A DNA stretch of 64,000 nucleotides from Lamellibrachia satsuma (GCA_033239005.1 BSQZ01000016.1:1112531-1176530), one strand, 5' to 3'. Positions 10,256 to 23,490 are shown, counted from the first letter of the stretch. Notes: generated by a model not told the origin, from the letters alone. Numbers and translations: made by a program.

Positions 10256-10660
10256 TGATAATGTTGAAGTAGGGTCATCATAATTACTATCATGTACTGC
10301 TATAATTGTGACAGGGAAATATTTGCCATTATTTTAATGCGAATGTACAATAGTTTTCATTTCGTAACTCATATGTAACTAGTTGAAGGTTTCTTATAAT
10401 TAAAGGACCAACATTTTCTTAATTTTTCAATCCTAAAGTACCTCTAAACTAACAGTGTTATACTTTGTGTATTAATCTTTTTTGCTGAGTACATTTAATG
10501 TCAGAACATTTTATAATTGTAATTTGACAGACCATAAAACGCTGTTTTGCAATCGGAGTTGAAGATGTATTGATCAGTCTGTAATTGCCGTAGAGCGGTC
10601 TCTGTATGTTGTAAAACTAGTGTGTTTTATCTAATCTTCAAATTGTGTATTTTCAAAAAT

Positions 10661-10666
10661 AATAAA
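10661..10666 (+). promoter_or_regulatory. Candidate polyadenylation signal of the first gene
   Basis: AATAAA lies about 405 bases after the stop at 10255 and is followed by a GT-rich stretch (CCTTTGTGGTTGTGTAA), as expected for a cleavage and polyadenylation site. Confidence 0.5.
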
Positions 10667-11229
10667 AAATTAACCTTTGTGGTTGTGTAACTGCTAACAA
10701 GTATTTTGCAATAATTGACGCCAATGCTTCCGGTGTTTCTGGTTTGTATCAAAATCTGATGGATACTGCCAAATATATCTGTATTTTGAATTGCTCCTGA
10801 TGCAGTTGGGAGATATTATTTTTTAACAACTAAACTTTTTTGTTAGTTTACATAAGTTGCAATCTGATTCAAAATGTTACGCGTGAAATATGTGTCGATA
10901 AAGGACATACATTAACAATTTTATTAGTCAAAGGAGGATATGTAATTTGTCAAACATGGCGTTGATAGATAAGCATTCTGCTATAGATAACTGACCAGAA
11001 GTTGGCTAGAGAGATTCTAACTCAAGATTTCATTGGTTGCGGTGTTCAGTCCGTTAATTCAATCCCATAATTCACCAGGTGTAATCGAACAGCTGAGCAT
11101 ACTATTGTTTTTGCATTATTTAATGGTGTAATAAATTGACATCAATTTTAAATTGATACAAATGTTCTGATGTGGTTAAATCATGTGGCATCATGTCAGG
11201 ATGTATGTTATTGATGTTCAGAGACGTTC

Positions 11230-11318
11230 TAGATGTTATACCAGTGGCTGTGTTCATCTAGATGTTATACCAGTGGCTGTGTTCATGTAGATGTTATACC
11301 AGTGGCTGTGTTCATTTG
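11230..11318. repeat. 29-30 bp tandem repeat, three copies
   Basis: AGATGTTATACCAGTGGCTG followed by TGTTCATST occurs three times in a row. Confidence 0.8.
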
Positions 11319-11345
11319 AAATGAAAACATGAGTATTTGTACTTA

Positions 11346-11475
11346 TATACCCAAAAGTACGTTTTATACATTGATTTTGTGCATAAACAACATGAATCAT
11401 GTTTGCCATGTACCCAAAAGTACATTTTATACATTGATTTTGTGCATAAACAACATGAATCATGTTTGCCATGTC
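11346..11475. repeat. 63 bp tandem repeat, two copies
   Basis: The unit starting CCCAAAAGTAC and ending GTTTGCCATGTA is present twice, nearly identical. The open frames here on the - strand come from the duplication and are not a gene. Confidence 0.75.
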
Positions 11476-11567
11476 CAAATGTAGGATAAGTATAGGTTAA
11501 GCAGGTTATTACATTACTTAATAACATTGAACTGGCCTGATTACCCCACAATGTCTCGTGGGGAGGG

Positions 11568-11965
11568 TAACAGTGTGGGGCGCAGTGGTTAGAACATGGA
11601 GTCTCGATTGAGAACCAGTTTCAAATTCCCTTGCCATTTCGAAAATTGTGCAATTTTGTTTCTACATCTACATGGATAATGGGAAGAATCATTCAGGGTA
11701 TAATCCCGTGGACAGAATCAGTCACTGTGAATAGTTTACTCCACATTGCTCCTGTGTATTTGTAGTATGGGAATCAGCATCGACTACCATCCTGGCTATG
11801 AGCAGTGCTGGATATGTGAATGAATAGCCTTTGCGCAGTAATTACAGCGTGGCTGAATTCTTGCCAAAGAAGTTGAGTTGGCATTGGAGTAAAGAGGTCT
11901 GCCAGGGGTAAAGCTTTGAGCAGGCCCAAGGACTGGATGCCTATAATTTACTTACATAAGAACGT
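11568..11965 (+). mobile_element. tRNA-derived SINE, copy 3, near full length
   Basis: The best copy: an A-box-like GGCGCAGTGGTTAGAAC and B-box-like CAGTTTCAAATTCC at tRNA-like spacing, a central body, then CTGGATATGTGAATGAATAG, CGTGGCTGAATTCTTGCC and the tail CCCAAGGACTGGATGCC. The AAATGAGTACCTGGC-type core resembles conserved central domains of known invertebrate SINEs; naming the family needs a database. Confidence 0.7.
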
Positions 11966-13596
11966 ACCTTTTTATAATTTCATTACATATTAATTTAAAA
12001 CACTGTTTGTATTTGCAACCAAGTTTGGCGAAATGATTATAACAGTAGAAACTGCAATTAAATGTTTACATCTATAAACTTAGGGCAATAATTCTATAAT
12101 GAATCTTGCTTGTAAGCGATGTTATCATTTCCAGTATATTGCTTTTTGAGTATTTTGTAATTGTCATTTTTATTTACAGAAAATTTATTTGATTTCTTTG
12201 TGCTACAAATGATGCAAATAAATGGGCATGCTAAAAGAATGTTGTATTTTATTATGCACATATAAGTAATATACAGATAGCCATGGGAGTAACGATTTAT
12301 AACATACACACTTTTACAATGCCACCTACTTTAAATAGGTTCACAATCTGCAACAAACACGTGACATTTCTGTTCATTGCTGTTCACAGATTTTGTCTAA
12401 AAATAAACTTGTAATTCCATCTAAGCCAAGGGTAATGGCCAATTCATATTTCAAAACAACTGTTCTTTTCTGCATCAAGTCATATTGTGTTGGTGAGCTC
12501 ACTCGCCGACTTCCTTAAGTGCCATAACCTCAAGGATGTTTGTCAGAGCACGCTGAATGTAGCAGATCGAAACATCTTTAGATCAAAGCTGACATTAAGT
12601 ATAATCTTGGCACTGTGCTGTCAATATTTCTGTTGATGAATTCATTAACCGGATTTAATTTCTGCATTGCTTAGCTGCACTAAAGTGCTTTACAGATGTA
12701 CATTAATTTTGTCACTTGGTAAAAAATAGCATTTGTATATTGTGAGGTAATCATGAATTTGCAACACGAAATAAGCCTTATTAACCATGACTATGTCTAT
12801 CATCTGTGGTCGCCAATGCACATCAGCCCAAAGGTCACACAACTGACTCGGGACAAGATCTGTCATTCAACGGCTCACTCCATACATACATTGCCTCATG
12901 AATTTGTCATGCTGACAACCTGAACAGTTTCATGTTTGGGTTGTCACCAGAGATGTTTTCAGCATACTGCACGTTTTTTCAAGATCAATATTAAACATTG
13001 ACTCTTATCTTACAACAGTCCACATATTGAAACAGTTGCACGTACAACAGTTTTTAAACAATAAATGGATGCATGACTGTTCAAAACAACTAACCTTCCA
13101 GTCTGTTGCTTGTTGTAACAAGGTACTTGGAATATATCGGAAATAGTATACAACATTTTGACATCATACCCACAATCCCCATGATCAAAGTGATCGTGTC
13201 GCATTTCCCACATGACTGATATTGCTGTAATAACTGACTGACAGCCCATTCACAAGAGCAATTAGTTTTCCTACTGGTCAGGTGACACTATCGCCCAACC
13301 AATCAGACAACTAATCACTCCTGTGTACACACTCGCAAGGCCACAACTGTGCCGCCGGAATTGCTGCTGTGTCCAATTCGGGTGTCTGCCAGTTTGAAGC
13401 AAGTGGCCAATCAGTGACCGAGTGCAGGTGCACTCGTAGTCTCCTTTACTCTGAACTCGAGTGGTGATTGGTGCCAATCTTGCAGTGTCGACACATTGCT
13501 CGTGCAAACACGCATAATTTAGCGCTTTGTCATGCAACATGGTATCGCCGACCAATTGGGCAACTTATCACTCGTGTGAACGGGCCTCGAGTCATT
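11966..13596. other. Intergenic stretch between two convergent genes
   Basis: No coding exon, RNA gene or clear repeat seen. Both flanking genes end here, so 3' UTR sequence of GPN3 (- strand) probably reaches into the right side. Confidence 0.5.
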
Positions 13597-16500
13597 TCAA
13601 TCGTCGAAGTAATCACGTATTTCATCCCCGGTAGGATCATCTACATCATCACACTCCTGAAACAAACATAACATTTTTATTTATTATTCATAACACCTTC
13701 CTGGAAGGAACGTGCATCGTTTCTCATCACGGGCAAACCCAAAGTTAACCTGGCGAATTAATTTGACACATTTCTGTCAGTTTAATGAAGAAAAATGCCA
13801 AACAAATGTTTACCAACTTAAATATTTCACAGGTTCTTATGTGAGTTCTATGAGTACGGGTCTACAGAAAGAATAACCCAGTAGTGAAATGGTACAGCCG
13901 ACAAGACGGGTGTACATGGACAAGTTGGAAACAGAAACACAAGTGGTGACTGAGAGGAGCGATACAAGGTCCATACAGATCCATACATCCTGGTTATTTC
14001 CCTGCCGCTGGTGCAAATGATTCCCCTTAATATAGACAGATCAAACCTGCCATGACAGTGATCAAAAGAATCAATAAGGTATAAATCTCAAATTAACTAA
14101 TAAATTAAACATAACATGGCGTGTGTCTGGGTAAAATCCACTCGTGGCATTAACAACGTTAAAAAAGTTAAATAATTTAAGTGTTAAATAAACAAAAGAC
14201 CCATGTTTTTAGCGCTGTCTACAATAATGTTACAAAGGCCACGCACAAAAGATGTGTCTAAAAGAATGTTCTGTATAATATGCACCCTGGGTGCAGTACC
14301 TTTGGTTCTTTCGGCTCAAAGTCCTCCCCATACTGGATGGCCGAGTCTATTTGCAGGAGGGCGTCGTTGATCGAGTCCTCGTCTGTGATGTCAAGCGGCA
14401 GAAACTGTACAAGACTATAGTCGTCCACCTGGTGACAAATACAGCAAAATGCATGCATGTTGACATGAATTTTCATACTGGGAATGTTTCAAAGGCGTCA
14501 TGTTTAGTTTTGTAGAAACACCTCATAATAGTGAGTTTTGAACGTCGGTCTCCACCACGAGACTCCTCTATCCAATGCATTTAATTTGATTTTTCACTCA
14601 TATTTTTCAAAATAAAAAATTCCTAAAATTTCAATTTAAAATTTTCAGAGATTTGATTTAATTTGATTTTTTGTGCATCTCGTTTCAGAATCATTTTGTG
14701 AAAAATCCACTAGGATGTGCTAACCGGATGTCCAGATCTGGTCAAAATAGTGTAAAAAAAATTGCAAAGGTGATCCGGGTCTATATACTATAATATAAGG
14801 GTATTCAGGTTCACAAGACAAGTTACCTGTTCTAATAATCGACGTCAATTTGTTTGATGATTTTAACAAATGTTTGTAACTATACAAAGTGCATACAACC
14901 CACCAAGCTGGCGATGGCTTTGTTGAGTTTCTGGAACCTGTGACTGACACGACTGTCGTCCATCTCCTCAGCCAGTAACTGCTGCAGGTCTGGCTCCAGG
15001 TACCTGTGACCACAAGAACGCACATCATTGGTGGAGACGTCCGCCTCGGAGAATTACACAATGACTTACACTGTGTACAGGTCAGGATACAAACACTGGG
15101 TCAACACAGTCGAACCTTGCTCCTACGGTCACCTTGGCGATACAGCCACCTCACTATTACGCTCACCCAGGGATGGGGTTAGCATGTTTCTGACGAGATG
15201 TTAATTCAGCAGTTGATACCATGGAATTTACCGTCTCGTCAGAAATACCTTCCTGATATATAAAGCATCAGAAACCCCCAGAAATAAGACTGTTAATCAA
15301 TATATAATGCATTATTATCCAGCCAACATTCATATACAAGTGCACCTTTTACTCTGTGTATTATATAATATCGTGTTCGAATTTGCTCAATTTGTTAGTA
15401 CATAATAATGATTACAGAACTAATTGTGGCACCGTGGTTTCACTAGGCGACTTGCTTTTAAAACAGGACAGGTGTAAGTCACAACTGGGAAAGTATGAAG
15501 GAAACTGGCCCATAATTAAAGTTAGATTACTGCTCTTAGCTGAGAATGAGCCCCAGCCCTACTGACTGGGCTTGCTTTATCATGCTTGCAGTACAAAGTT
15601 CCTGTTTCAAGCTGATTGGTCCATAGCTTTCTACTTAGCACTGCATGGCCAGCACCAGTTGCTAAGCCTTCACATAGAGAAATATTGTTACATGTGAAAG
15701 CACTGCTAATTGATCACCCATATTTGTGTGACCTTTTAACAGCACAGTGTGTAGCTTAAGCTATGTGGGAACGCTTTGTTAAAGTGCAGAGTAATGTTAC
15801 ATTATTCATTATTTTGTTGTTCTTTCTATGCAAGAATAATGTATATAATTTATCTTTTTAACAGACCATATAACAAGCAATAGCATACATAAATCCATAA
15901 GAGAGTTTAGATACTGACATTTTCTGACAGTTTCTTACATCAGAAACCTGTCAGAAACTAGTTTCTGACAGTTTCTGACAATGTCTGTCAGAAACCCAAC
16001 CCTGCTCCGGGACAGTCCCAAATGATTTCCATAACAGTCAGGTATAGGACATCAGTCCTGCTAATAAAGTCACCTCAATATTCAAGTCACTTTGACCCAG
16101 TCCTGGGGGTGACCTTAACAATGAAGTTCCACTGTTCTGCATCGTGAATTCTTAAACACTGTCACAGTGTCAGTGTTTAAATTTTACATGGCGTCACTGG
16201 GGCAGGGTAATAGATAATTTCTTTACTTCTTTTTAGACTCAAAATATGCTCCAAGTAACCCTATTTTAGCTACTGAACCGACCACAATTTATTAAAGAAA
16301 ACACAGACAGGTACATGACAGTTGCCATGGAAATCAATAACAAGATGTATGAACATTGAAAAACCGAAAATTCAAAATAAAAAAGACATCTCCCCGCCCA
16401 CCTCTCCAAGTCCTTCTTGGCCGACTTGTTGAGTAGGTCCAGCTTCGTAATGATGTTGAGATGGGGAATCTCAAGGTTGACCATAGTGGACAGGGCAGAC

Positions 16501-18706
16501 AGAACGCCGGACACGAACTTGGACGGCTCGATCATGAACTGCGCATCGAGCAGGAACACACCACAGACATAGAAGTTCCAACTGTGCAGTTGCTCCACTA
16601 ACTGTCTCATGACCGGCACATGAGTGTACAGTTCAATCTGGCCTAAAACATGCAGTGCCAAACTCTTATATTCTGTTAACGCCCCCCTTAATTACTGTTT
16701 TTTTGCTTGTATTGTTCTGACAAAAAATCAAACCTATTTCGTATCCACCATGACACACTAGTTAGTTTGTGCAAATGTGTTAATTAGTTTTGATGAAATC
16801 ATCGGACAAACTATTAAATTATTTTTTTACTTCTGACTTTGTTTGCGAATTAAATTCATTGATGTTCGAATCTGTAGTGTGTGAATAGTTTAAGTAATAT
16901 ACACAATCGGTTTAATAAAAGTGTGCAGACTTTTGTTAAAATCATCAAAAGAATGATCGTCAGAGATCGGGCAACTTGCAAAAGTGTGAATTGCTGTCGT
17001 AATGTGGGCCACTTTTGTTCTTTTATTGCCTAATTTTGACCAATTCCAATAAAAATAATGTTAGGTAAAAACAAGGGAGCATGTTTTAATGGATACTAAA
17101 TGTTTAATTCGCAAAATGAGTCTGAAGAAGAACCTTCAAGTGCAGTGCCCTGTGTGATGATGTGATCTGGTATGTACAGTTCTCTTTATTAAATTGCAGA
17201 TATACAACATCCTAGCAGAAAACCTGTTTACTCTTTACATCCACGGGCCACTGCATACCAAATTCTGAATAGAAATTTTTGTTTTGGCAGTAAAAGAAAT
17301 AAAATAATTTTAGGAATAAGATTGTTTATCTATACAAATAAAAAACTGGCTAAATACACTGTACCACCAATAACACTTAGCTTTATTATTCGCAAATGGT
17401 TACAAACTGGCTATAAACTTGTAAGAACAAGCCATAATAGATGTGTTGATGGCCATCTTTCTAATCTACATGGTTTCACACCTGGACAGTCAAATAAGAT
17501 GTAGTCGTCTTCCATATCATCCAGTTCTTCTTTAAGCCAGTCAAAGTTTTGTGCAAAATACCTGCAACAACGGGATCATTCATTACTTGGGCTGGATTAT
17601 ACATGGATTTTTTCTGGTGGTAAATGCTTCTTAGCATATTCGGGAAAATGTTTCTCAATCACCACCCGCGAACAAAGGAGAGTTGGCCATGGTAGAAAAC
17701 AAGGTTGCTATCACCAACCACGCAGACAGAAACAATTACATCATTGACTGGGAGGGAGGAAAGTAATAGACAGAGAAAGTAACAGGAATGCGAGATGGAA
17801 TAAAGAGGCTATAAGGATCAGAAAGACAACTCCAATCATGAATCGAGACAAGGGGGTACAGACTCAGCAATGCCAACTGGTGAGCCAAAGAAGAACTAGT
17901 CGTCCCAGAATTCATTTCCTGATGAAGGTTACTGAAGGTAGCCAAACGTTGAGTAAGTAAATCTCATAGGGATTAGAAGAAAATCGTTATTTCAATTCTT
18001 AGCATAATTTTATTGAAATATCTTTCACAATACAGATTTCAATCATAACTTTACAAAATCGTAGGATGGTGCAAGGATTTAACATGACATAAATTGCACT
18101 TACTCCATGCAGAAAATTAGACCCCCATTTGGGCCGAAACGCAATGCCTCATCTTCCATCGCATCCTCGACACTGATCAGCTCACGGATATCTGTAATGG
18201 GAAAATTAGCTCATAGACGACAACTTGTTTAAATTTGTCTATTCACTTGAAGTTTTGACTGCCATGTTGGATGTTCATACCACACGAAGAGTGCAGACAA
18301 GGCAAGTCAAACCATCACACTATGCAAATAAAAATGTTGGTCGTGTACCTACCGGGTATGTCAAATGCTTTTTTGTAAATATAACTTATCTGCTATTTAT
18401 TCTAATTAATATTACAAACCAACTCAAATGTAAACTCTGGTAACAGAAACAAAACATTCCTAACATGTTCCTATGAATGGTGCAAATATGTAATTAAAAT
18501 GAATACATTTTGTGTGAACTTGAACACTTTGAAAACCCATTCAGTTTGAGTTATGTTATAACAGGTGTCTACTACCAGCTTAACAATAAAACAATGGATA
18601 CAAAAACTGGCCAATTGTATACTTTTTAATGCATGTATATTTTTACTCATGTATTTTAATGTAAATATATATATATATATATATAATTATATATTGTATT
18701 TAAAGA

Positions 18707-18782
<76 letters not shown>

Positions 18783-19761
18783 ATTTAAAGAATATTTATA
18801 TTACCCATTTACCTGCCATTACTGGATAGTTAAAGTTTTCGGCAGCTGGGTCAAGATTGACGACATGGACTGTCCTTCGGAGCGCCACACAGTGGTTCAC
18901 GATTGTACTACAATAGGTTGACTGAAAAAACATCTTATGGTTGTAAAAAGCCTGAAAATATTATTAATCCACAAACATACAACAGCAGCAGAATCCAGTT
19001 AGAGAAGACATGCATTAGATTAATATACAAACATATAACAGTAGAAGTATCCAGTTAGAGAAGACATGCATTAGATTAATATACAAACATATAACAGCAG
19101 AAATATCCAGTTAGAGAAGACACACATTAGATTCTAAGGCAAGAGACCCACTTTTCACATTCAGGGAAGGGGAGGATCGGTGTCCCCAAAAACATACTTT
19201 TTTAAGGCTATTTGGAACCTTATGCATTAAACATGTATTTCATGTATGTAAACATTCCTATCTATATGTATATCACTAAAATTACTTGACAATATCCATG
19301 TTACTGGTTCATTTAAAATCATGACCTTTTTGTAATAAAAAAAATTGTAATAAAAATTCAGTACATGGTGGTTGGTCTTCAAAACTATTTGTTGTAGTCA
19401 GGGGTGGGTTCAATTACACATAATTATATCAATTACAATTACATTTCAATTTTTAGTTCAATTACAATTACACTCATAATTTTTCAATTCAATTACAATT
19501 ACAATTACACTGTTTCAATTTCAATTACAATTACATTATGCGGAACCAAATATATTCAGCATTTGTTAATTATATAGTTTTGCACTTTTGCTGAATTTCA
19601 ATATTTTGTACACAATTGATAAACAAATATAACGGTAATGATTGTAAATTGTTGAAGAATTGTGGCTTGAATTTTGAATTGTACTAAATAAAAAGACAGC
19701 CGTTTAAACATATTTTTATTATATAAATATATATTTTAAATCTGGTATATAGACATTAATA

Positions 19762-19839
<78 letters not shown>

Positions 19840-20816
19840 ATGTATTTATAAACTCTTTCAAATCAATGTAGGTACTTGTCTTAACAGAGGGTACATGATT
19901 TTTGCTTATATAAAGACAATAGACAATGTCCACAAGGCTTCACCTCCTGTAGTTGCATAATCTGTCTTGGAAAGGAAAGCATGCTGTGTGTCTGACTGTC
20001 TGTGGCTGTAGCAGTGCTAATTATTGTTTGCTGAGAGGGTGGATTAGCACCTGTCCATGGCCCTGTGTACTCTAAGGGTCTCTAACCAGACTGCAAACTG
20101 GTACAGTATTAAACAAGGGTAGCCCAGACTGTCTCACTTGAGTCAACATACTGAATTGAGAACAACTAGCACAAGCTCTAAGTGGACTTTAACTCAGGGC
20201 TTCTGACTTGAAAAGATACTTCATCTGGAAGATAACTTTGTGTAGCTTCACTGCATTCAAAAAGGGAATAGCTCAGATATACACAATGTCATAAAATATT
20301 TGACTGTCAGGCTATCTGGTGTCAATACAGCTACACAAGTGTGCACACTTTGTGCTTTTGTATTAAAAGACATACAAAACTCTGTTGATCTCAATGCTTG
20401 TAAACAATTATTTGTGCTAAATTCATATAAATTACCGATTACAAAAATCAGAAGTAAAAAAAAATCATAAATCAATGATTTTTTGGAGTGATTTAAATCA
20501 TGATTTAAATAAAATGATTTAAATCAAACAACCCTGAACCTGTATGAGACTTAAATTATATTTTATTGACAGTTTGTTCAGGTAGTTTGTGATATGAAAC
20601 GTACTGTAATTGATTGTAATTGAAATAAATTTTCAATTATACAAAATATAACAATTACAATTACAATTACAGCACAAATTTGAATCATAATCAATTACAA
20701 TTACACAATTTTGCTGTAATCAATTACAATTACAATTACGTAATTGGACCCAGCCCTGGTTGTAGTCTGATGATAATCAATTATTTGGAGCACATTTCTT
20801 CTGCTTATTGGTGACA

Positions 20817-20874
<58 letters not shown>

Positions 20875-22287
20875 TCAGGCCTTGACATTAAGCTTTTGTA
20901 CCCAGAGGCCCATAGATGTTAAAAGTTACTGGCCCCCCAAAAAGTTACTGGCCCCCAAATTTTTTATTTATTTGAAAAACCACAATTGTTTGCAATACAT
21001 TGCATTACAAGTCAAAGGATGTGAGTTTGGCCTTTATTTACTTTGCCGTTGGTGATTTATTCATGCTTTCAGTCAGTATTCCGTATGGCAGACAATGTTG
21101 CTGCAGGAACCGCTTGAGAATCACATGCCCTCTGTCGAAGCCGCAACAGGTCGTGTTTTGAGAATGACAGGTGATGCCGCCGCGTGTGTATTGAGTTACA
21201 GTTATACTCGACGGGTGAACTGGACATGACACTGTATGTAACTATGACTGTTACAACTGGGTCATTTCTTTCGAATATAAACTTTTGGACTGAAGTACAA
21301 AGTTATGGTAAATTTAGCTATCTGCACCCTAGCTGGTCCTGGAATGTATGTTAGGCACTGTCGTGACACCTAGCGGACAGTCCGTGAACCAGTCGGTTTA
21401 TATGAAATCAGTGCGTTGAAGACGTATCGTGATAGCCAATACATATCACGCAGAAGAAAATGCTGCAATATACCGATATTATACTGATAACATGGCGCAA
21501 CCCTAGTAAAACTAAAATATAGGAGTCCGCAATTCAACAACATTTTTGTGAGGCTCACACATATCAAAACAAGATGGCAACTATACGAAGCGACAACACA
21601 TCAGATGAGATGAAGATTGTGTTTAGTTGTAGCGCCGGGTTGGATGGCAAGGACAAGCGATTGAAACAATGACCTGTGGTTGTGACTAATGGGATAAAAA
21701 CGGGCCAATAAAATATGGAAACTTGAGGTCCAACAGCCCCCAAAAAAGGCGCCGGGCCAGCAGGCCAATGTTAATGTTGAGGCTTGCATATCATTGAATA
21801 CATATATGTAGTAATGTTAGTGTGTGTTTTATGGTTTTAGCTCCGACACTGCCAGAATGCATATAGTAAGTATGAGAAAGATATTTGTTTTGGGCCAACG
21901 GGACGTACGCCCCTGGCCCTACTAGTACTGCCTGTGACATTCGAGTGTGCCAATAGTTAGATATCATAGACATAGCCTAGGTGATAGGCAGTAGACTTAT
22001 TTTGGACTTCTTTTGACTTATGTGTCAAATTACAGCAGATAAATACTACTAGTACAAAGGACTGTCTTCATCAAATTGCATCATCATTACTGATATTTAC
22101 TCAACAATATGGTAAAAACAAAAAGCCTAGCTTTATACCTAGCCATGATTAGCAGTAACGTTTCGGACAGCTCAGTAAACATCACTAAAACCTTCATTAT
22201 CGTTCAAGCATGCGGGATATTGTTATTAAATGTGTTTACCTTCCCGCTACCAGCCGGACCCATCACAAGCTGGGCGTATCGTGGCAT
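13597..22287 (-). CDS. GPN3: GPN-loop GTPase 3 (complete, eight exons, 284 codons)
   Basis: Exons in transcript order: 22240-22287, 18813-18921, 18104-18191, 17482-17561, 16402-16642, 14904-15003, 14300-14428, 13597-13656 (TGA). All have consensus splice sites and matching phases, and total 855 bases, the same 284 residues I recall for human GPN3. Visible motifs: P-loop GPAGSGKST (10-18), the family-defining Gly-Pro-Asn loop (72-74), DCPG (106-109), TKLD (174-177) and the C-terminal [16 protein letters not shown] proteins are dimeric GTPases; GPN3 acts with GPN1 in cytoplasmic assembly and nuclear import of RNA polymerase II. The start [13 protein letters not shown] is the family start. Introns, especially intron 1 (about 3.3 kb), are filled with transposons. 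Confidence 0.97.
15107..16134. mobile_element. Pogo/Tigger-like nonautonomous element in a GPN3 intron
   Basis: The left end CAGTCGAACCTTGCTCCTAC followed by GGTCACC mirrors the right end read backwards, CAGTGGAACTTCATTG...GGTCACC. CAGTNGAACC...GGTCACC termini are typical of pogo/Tigger elements. The expected TA target duplication is not clear. A hAT element (15168-16004) lies inside. Confidence 0.5.
15168..16004. mobile_element. hAT-like element nested in the Tigger-like element
   Basis: The left end CAGGGATGGGGTT and the right end AACCCAACCCTG form hAT-type terminal inverted repeats. Inside both ends are repeated GTTTCTGACAGTTTCTGAC motifs in opposite sense. No matching 8 bp target duplication is seen, so the exact borders are uncertain. 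Confidence 0.45.
18665..18779. repeat. (AT)n microsatellite in GPN3 intron 2
   Basis: Long TA dinucleotide runs, interrupted by TTGTATTTAAAGAATATAA, ending 33 bases before exon 18813-18921. Confidence 0.9.
19018..19135. repeat. Short tandem repeat in GPN3 intron 1
   Basis: A unit of about 60 bases containing CATATAACAG..GAA.TATCCAGT and TAGAGAAGACA recurs two to three times from about 18970. Confidence 0.6.
19399..20758. mobile_element. Nonautonomous hAT element with exact 8 bp target duplication
   Basis: It starts CAGGGGTGGGTTCAATTAC and ends GTAATTGGACCCAGCCCTG, which form terminal inverted repeats. The flanks are GTTGTAGT at 19391-19398 and GTTGTAGT at 20759-20766, a perfect 8 bp duplication diagnostic of hAT insertion. 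Subterminal regions are rich in CAATTACAATTAC repeats. It contains an (AT)n tract (19769-19835) and no transposase, so it was mobilised in trans. It lies in GPN3 intron 1. Confidence 0.85.
20821..20868. repeat. (AT)n microsatellite
   Basis: About 48 bases of pure AT dinucleotide in GPN3 intron 1. Confidence 0.9.
20876..21786. mobile_element. Candidate second hAT-like element in GPN3 intron 1
   Basis: The left end CAGGCCTTGACATTAAGC with repeated ACTGGCCCCC motifs resembles a common hAT terminus. The right end read backwards is CAAGCCTCAACATTAACATT with GGCCCGG. The ends match at about 14 of 20 positions and no clear target duplication was found, so borders are tentative. Confidence 0.4.
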
Positions 22288-22450
22288 GTTGCTTACGTCG
22301 CTTATACACAATACATGATTGAGACACCTCACGTGTATACAGAAATATCTACTTTAACGTAGCACATTTCCCCATTTTTACGCCGTTGTCGAAAACGCGG
22401 AAATGCGGAAGTGGTCGCGGATCTGACGTCTGAAATGCGGATATGTCCTT
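22288..22450 (-). promoter_or_regulatory. Probable GPN3 5' UTR and promoter region
   Basis: Immediately upstream of the GPN3 start codon. The sequence has more CpG than its surroundings (GACAACGGCG type, CGCGGATCTGACGTC on + strand) and no TATA box, as usual for a housekeeping gene. Assigned by position only. Confidence 0.35.
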
Positions 22451-22620
22451 AGAATAATATTTTCACGGTGGACTCCTTGTGAGTGGCATACCATCCTAGC
22501 TAATAGCTGATTAATGAATGGTGCACTGGGTAAGTATGGTGACTTACTTGACTTATGAAGCTTAACTCCTAACAACCAAGTCTAGGAGTGTTTTTTCTTG
22601 TTTATAGTTTTCCTTCTTTG

Positions 22621-22663
22621 TGTTGCAATATTTTAATGCGAACTGTATTAAAATATTGCAACA
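22621..22663. repeat. Perfect 17 bp hairpin with 9 base loop
   Basis: TGTTGCAATATTTTAAT (22621-22637) is followed after GCGAACTGT by its exact reverse complement (22647-22663). Confidence 0.85.
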
Positions 22664-22792
22664 TTTATTAAAACTGGATTTTGTACTATCACATGGTTAT
22701 GTGCATTGGTCGAATTTGGTTCTATGTTCATCATATCCTCATATATTACAGAAACACATTAACGTTTCTGAGGAATCAGGCAATGTACCGTT

Positions 22793-22804
22793 GGGGGGGG
22801 GGGG
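22793..22804 (+). repeat. G12 homopolymer
   Basis: A run of twelve G, a possible G-quadruplex or slippage site. Confidence 0.9.
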
Positions 22805-23099
22805 CAAGAGTAAGAAGCCACCCGCAATAAAGAGCGCCATAATGGAACAAGTGTGCCTAAGTATAATGCATTGTAATTACTCCAACATCACAGGACAGGA
22901 CGAGAATTTGGAAGTAAACTATCAAATGAGAGATACTGTTCTATACGTACTACAATAAAAGGAAATGACTTAGATGTAACATTAAGCACTGATATGAAAG
23001 TGCCAGAGCAGTGTAGCATTACAGCTTCATATAGTAATAACATTACTGGGTGGATTAGGAGAAATGTAACTAATATTTAGGCCTCAATTAGAATACTGT

Positions 23100-23490
23100 A
23101 AGAAGGATATATATATATATATATATATATACAGAAAGAGAGAGAGTGAGAGTGAGAGACCTTAGTTGTGAAGAACTCCTAAAAGAATGCGGTTTAACAA
23201 CAATTGAAACAAGGTGGTTAAAATGGGATCTAATTGGAGTTTTTAAAACACTGAATGGGTATGAAAATATTAATAGAAATATTTTTCTCACATAAGAAGA
23301 TAGTAGACTTAAAGGAAACGAGGCAACTTTAGTGAAAGATCAGTGTAGATTGGATAGCAGAAAGTACTCATTCTCAAAAAGGGCAATAAATGGAATGGAA
23401 CAAATTATCCACAAATTGTGTAAATGCTAGATGCGTGAAAATAATTAAAAACAAAATTGCCAAATATCTGAGAGGGGCGGGTTGCACATG
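23100..23490 (+). mobile_element. CR1/Jockey-type LINE, 3' fragment of the reverse transcriptase ORF
   Basis: After an (AT)n and GA-rich tract, the + strand encodes a broken LINE tail: LRDLSCEELLKECGLTTIET, then a GVFKTLNGYE-type motif, SRKYSFSKRAINGMEQ and a final KYLRGAG-like end. Stops and frame changes interrupt it. The same family supplies the - strand fragment at 26216-26630. Confidence 0.75.

Noticed and set aside
18565..18921. A 118-codon + strand frame with long Ile-Tyr repeats
   Set aside because: It is translation of the (AT)n microsatellite running into the antisense of a GPN3 exon.
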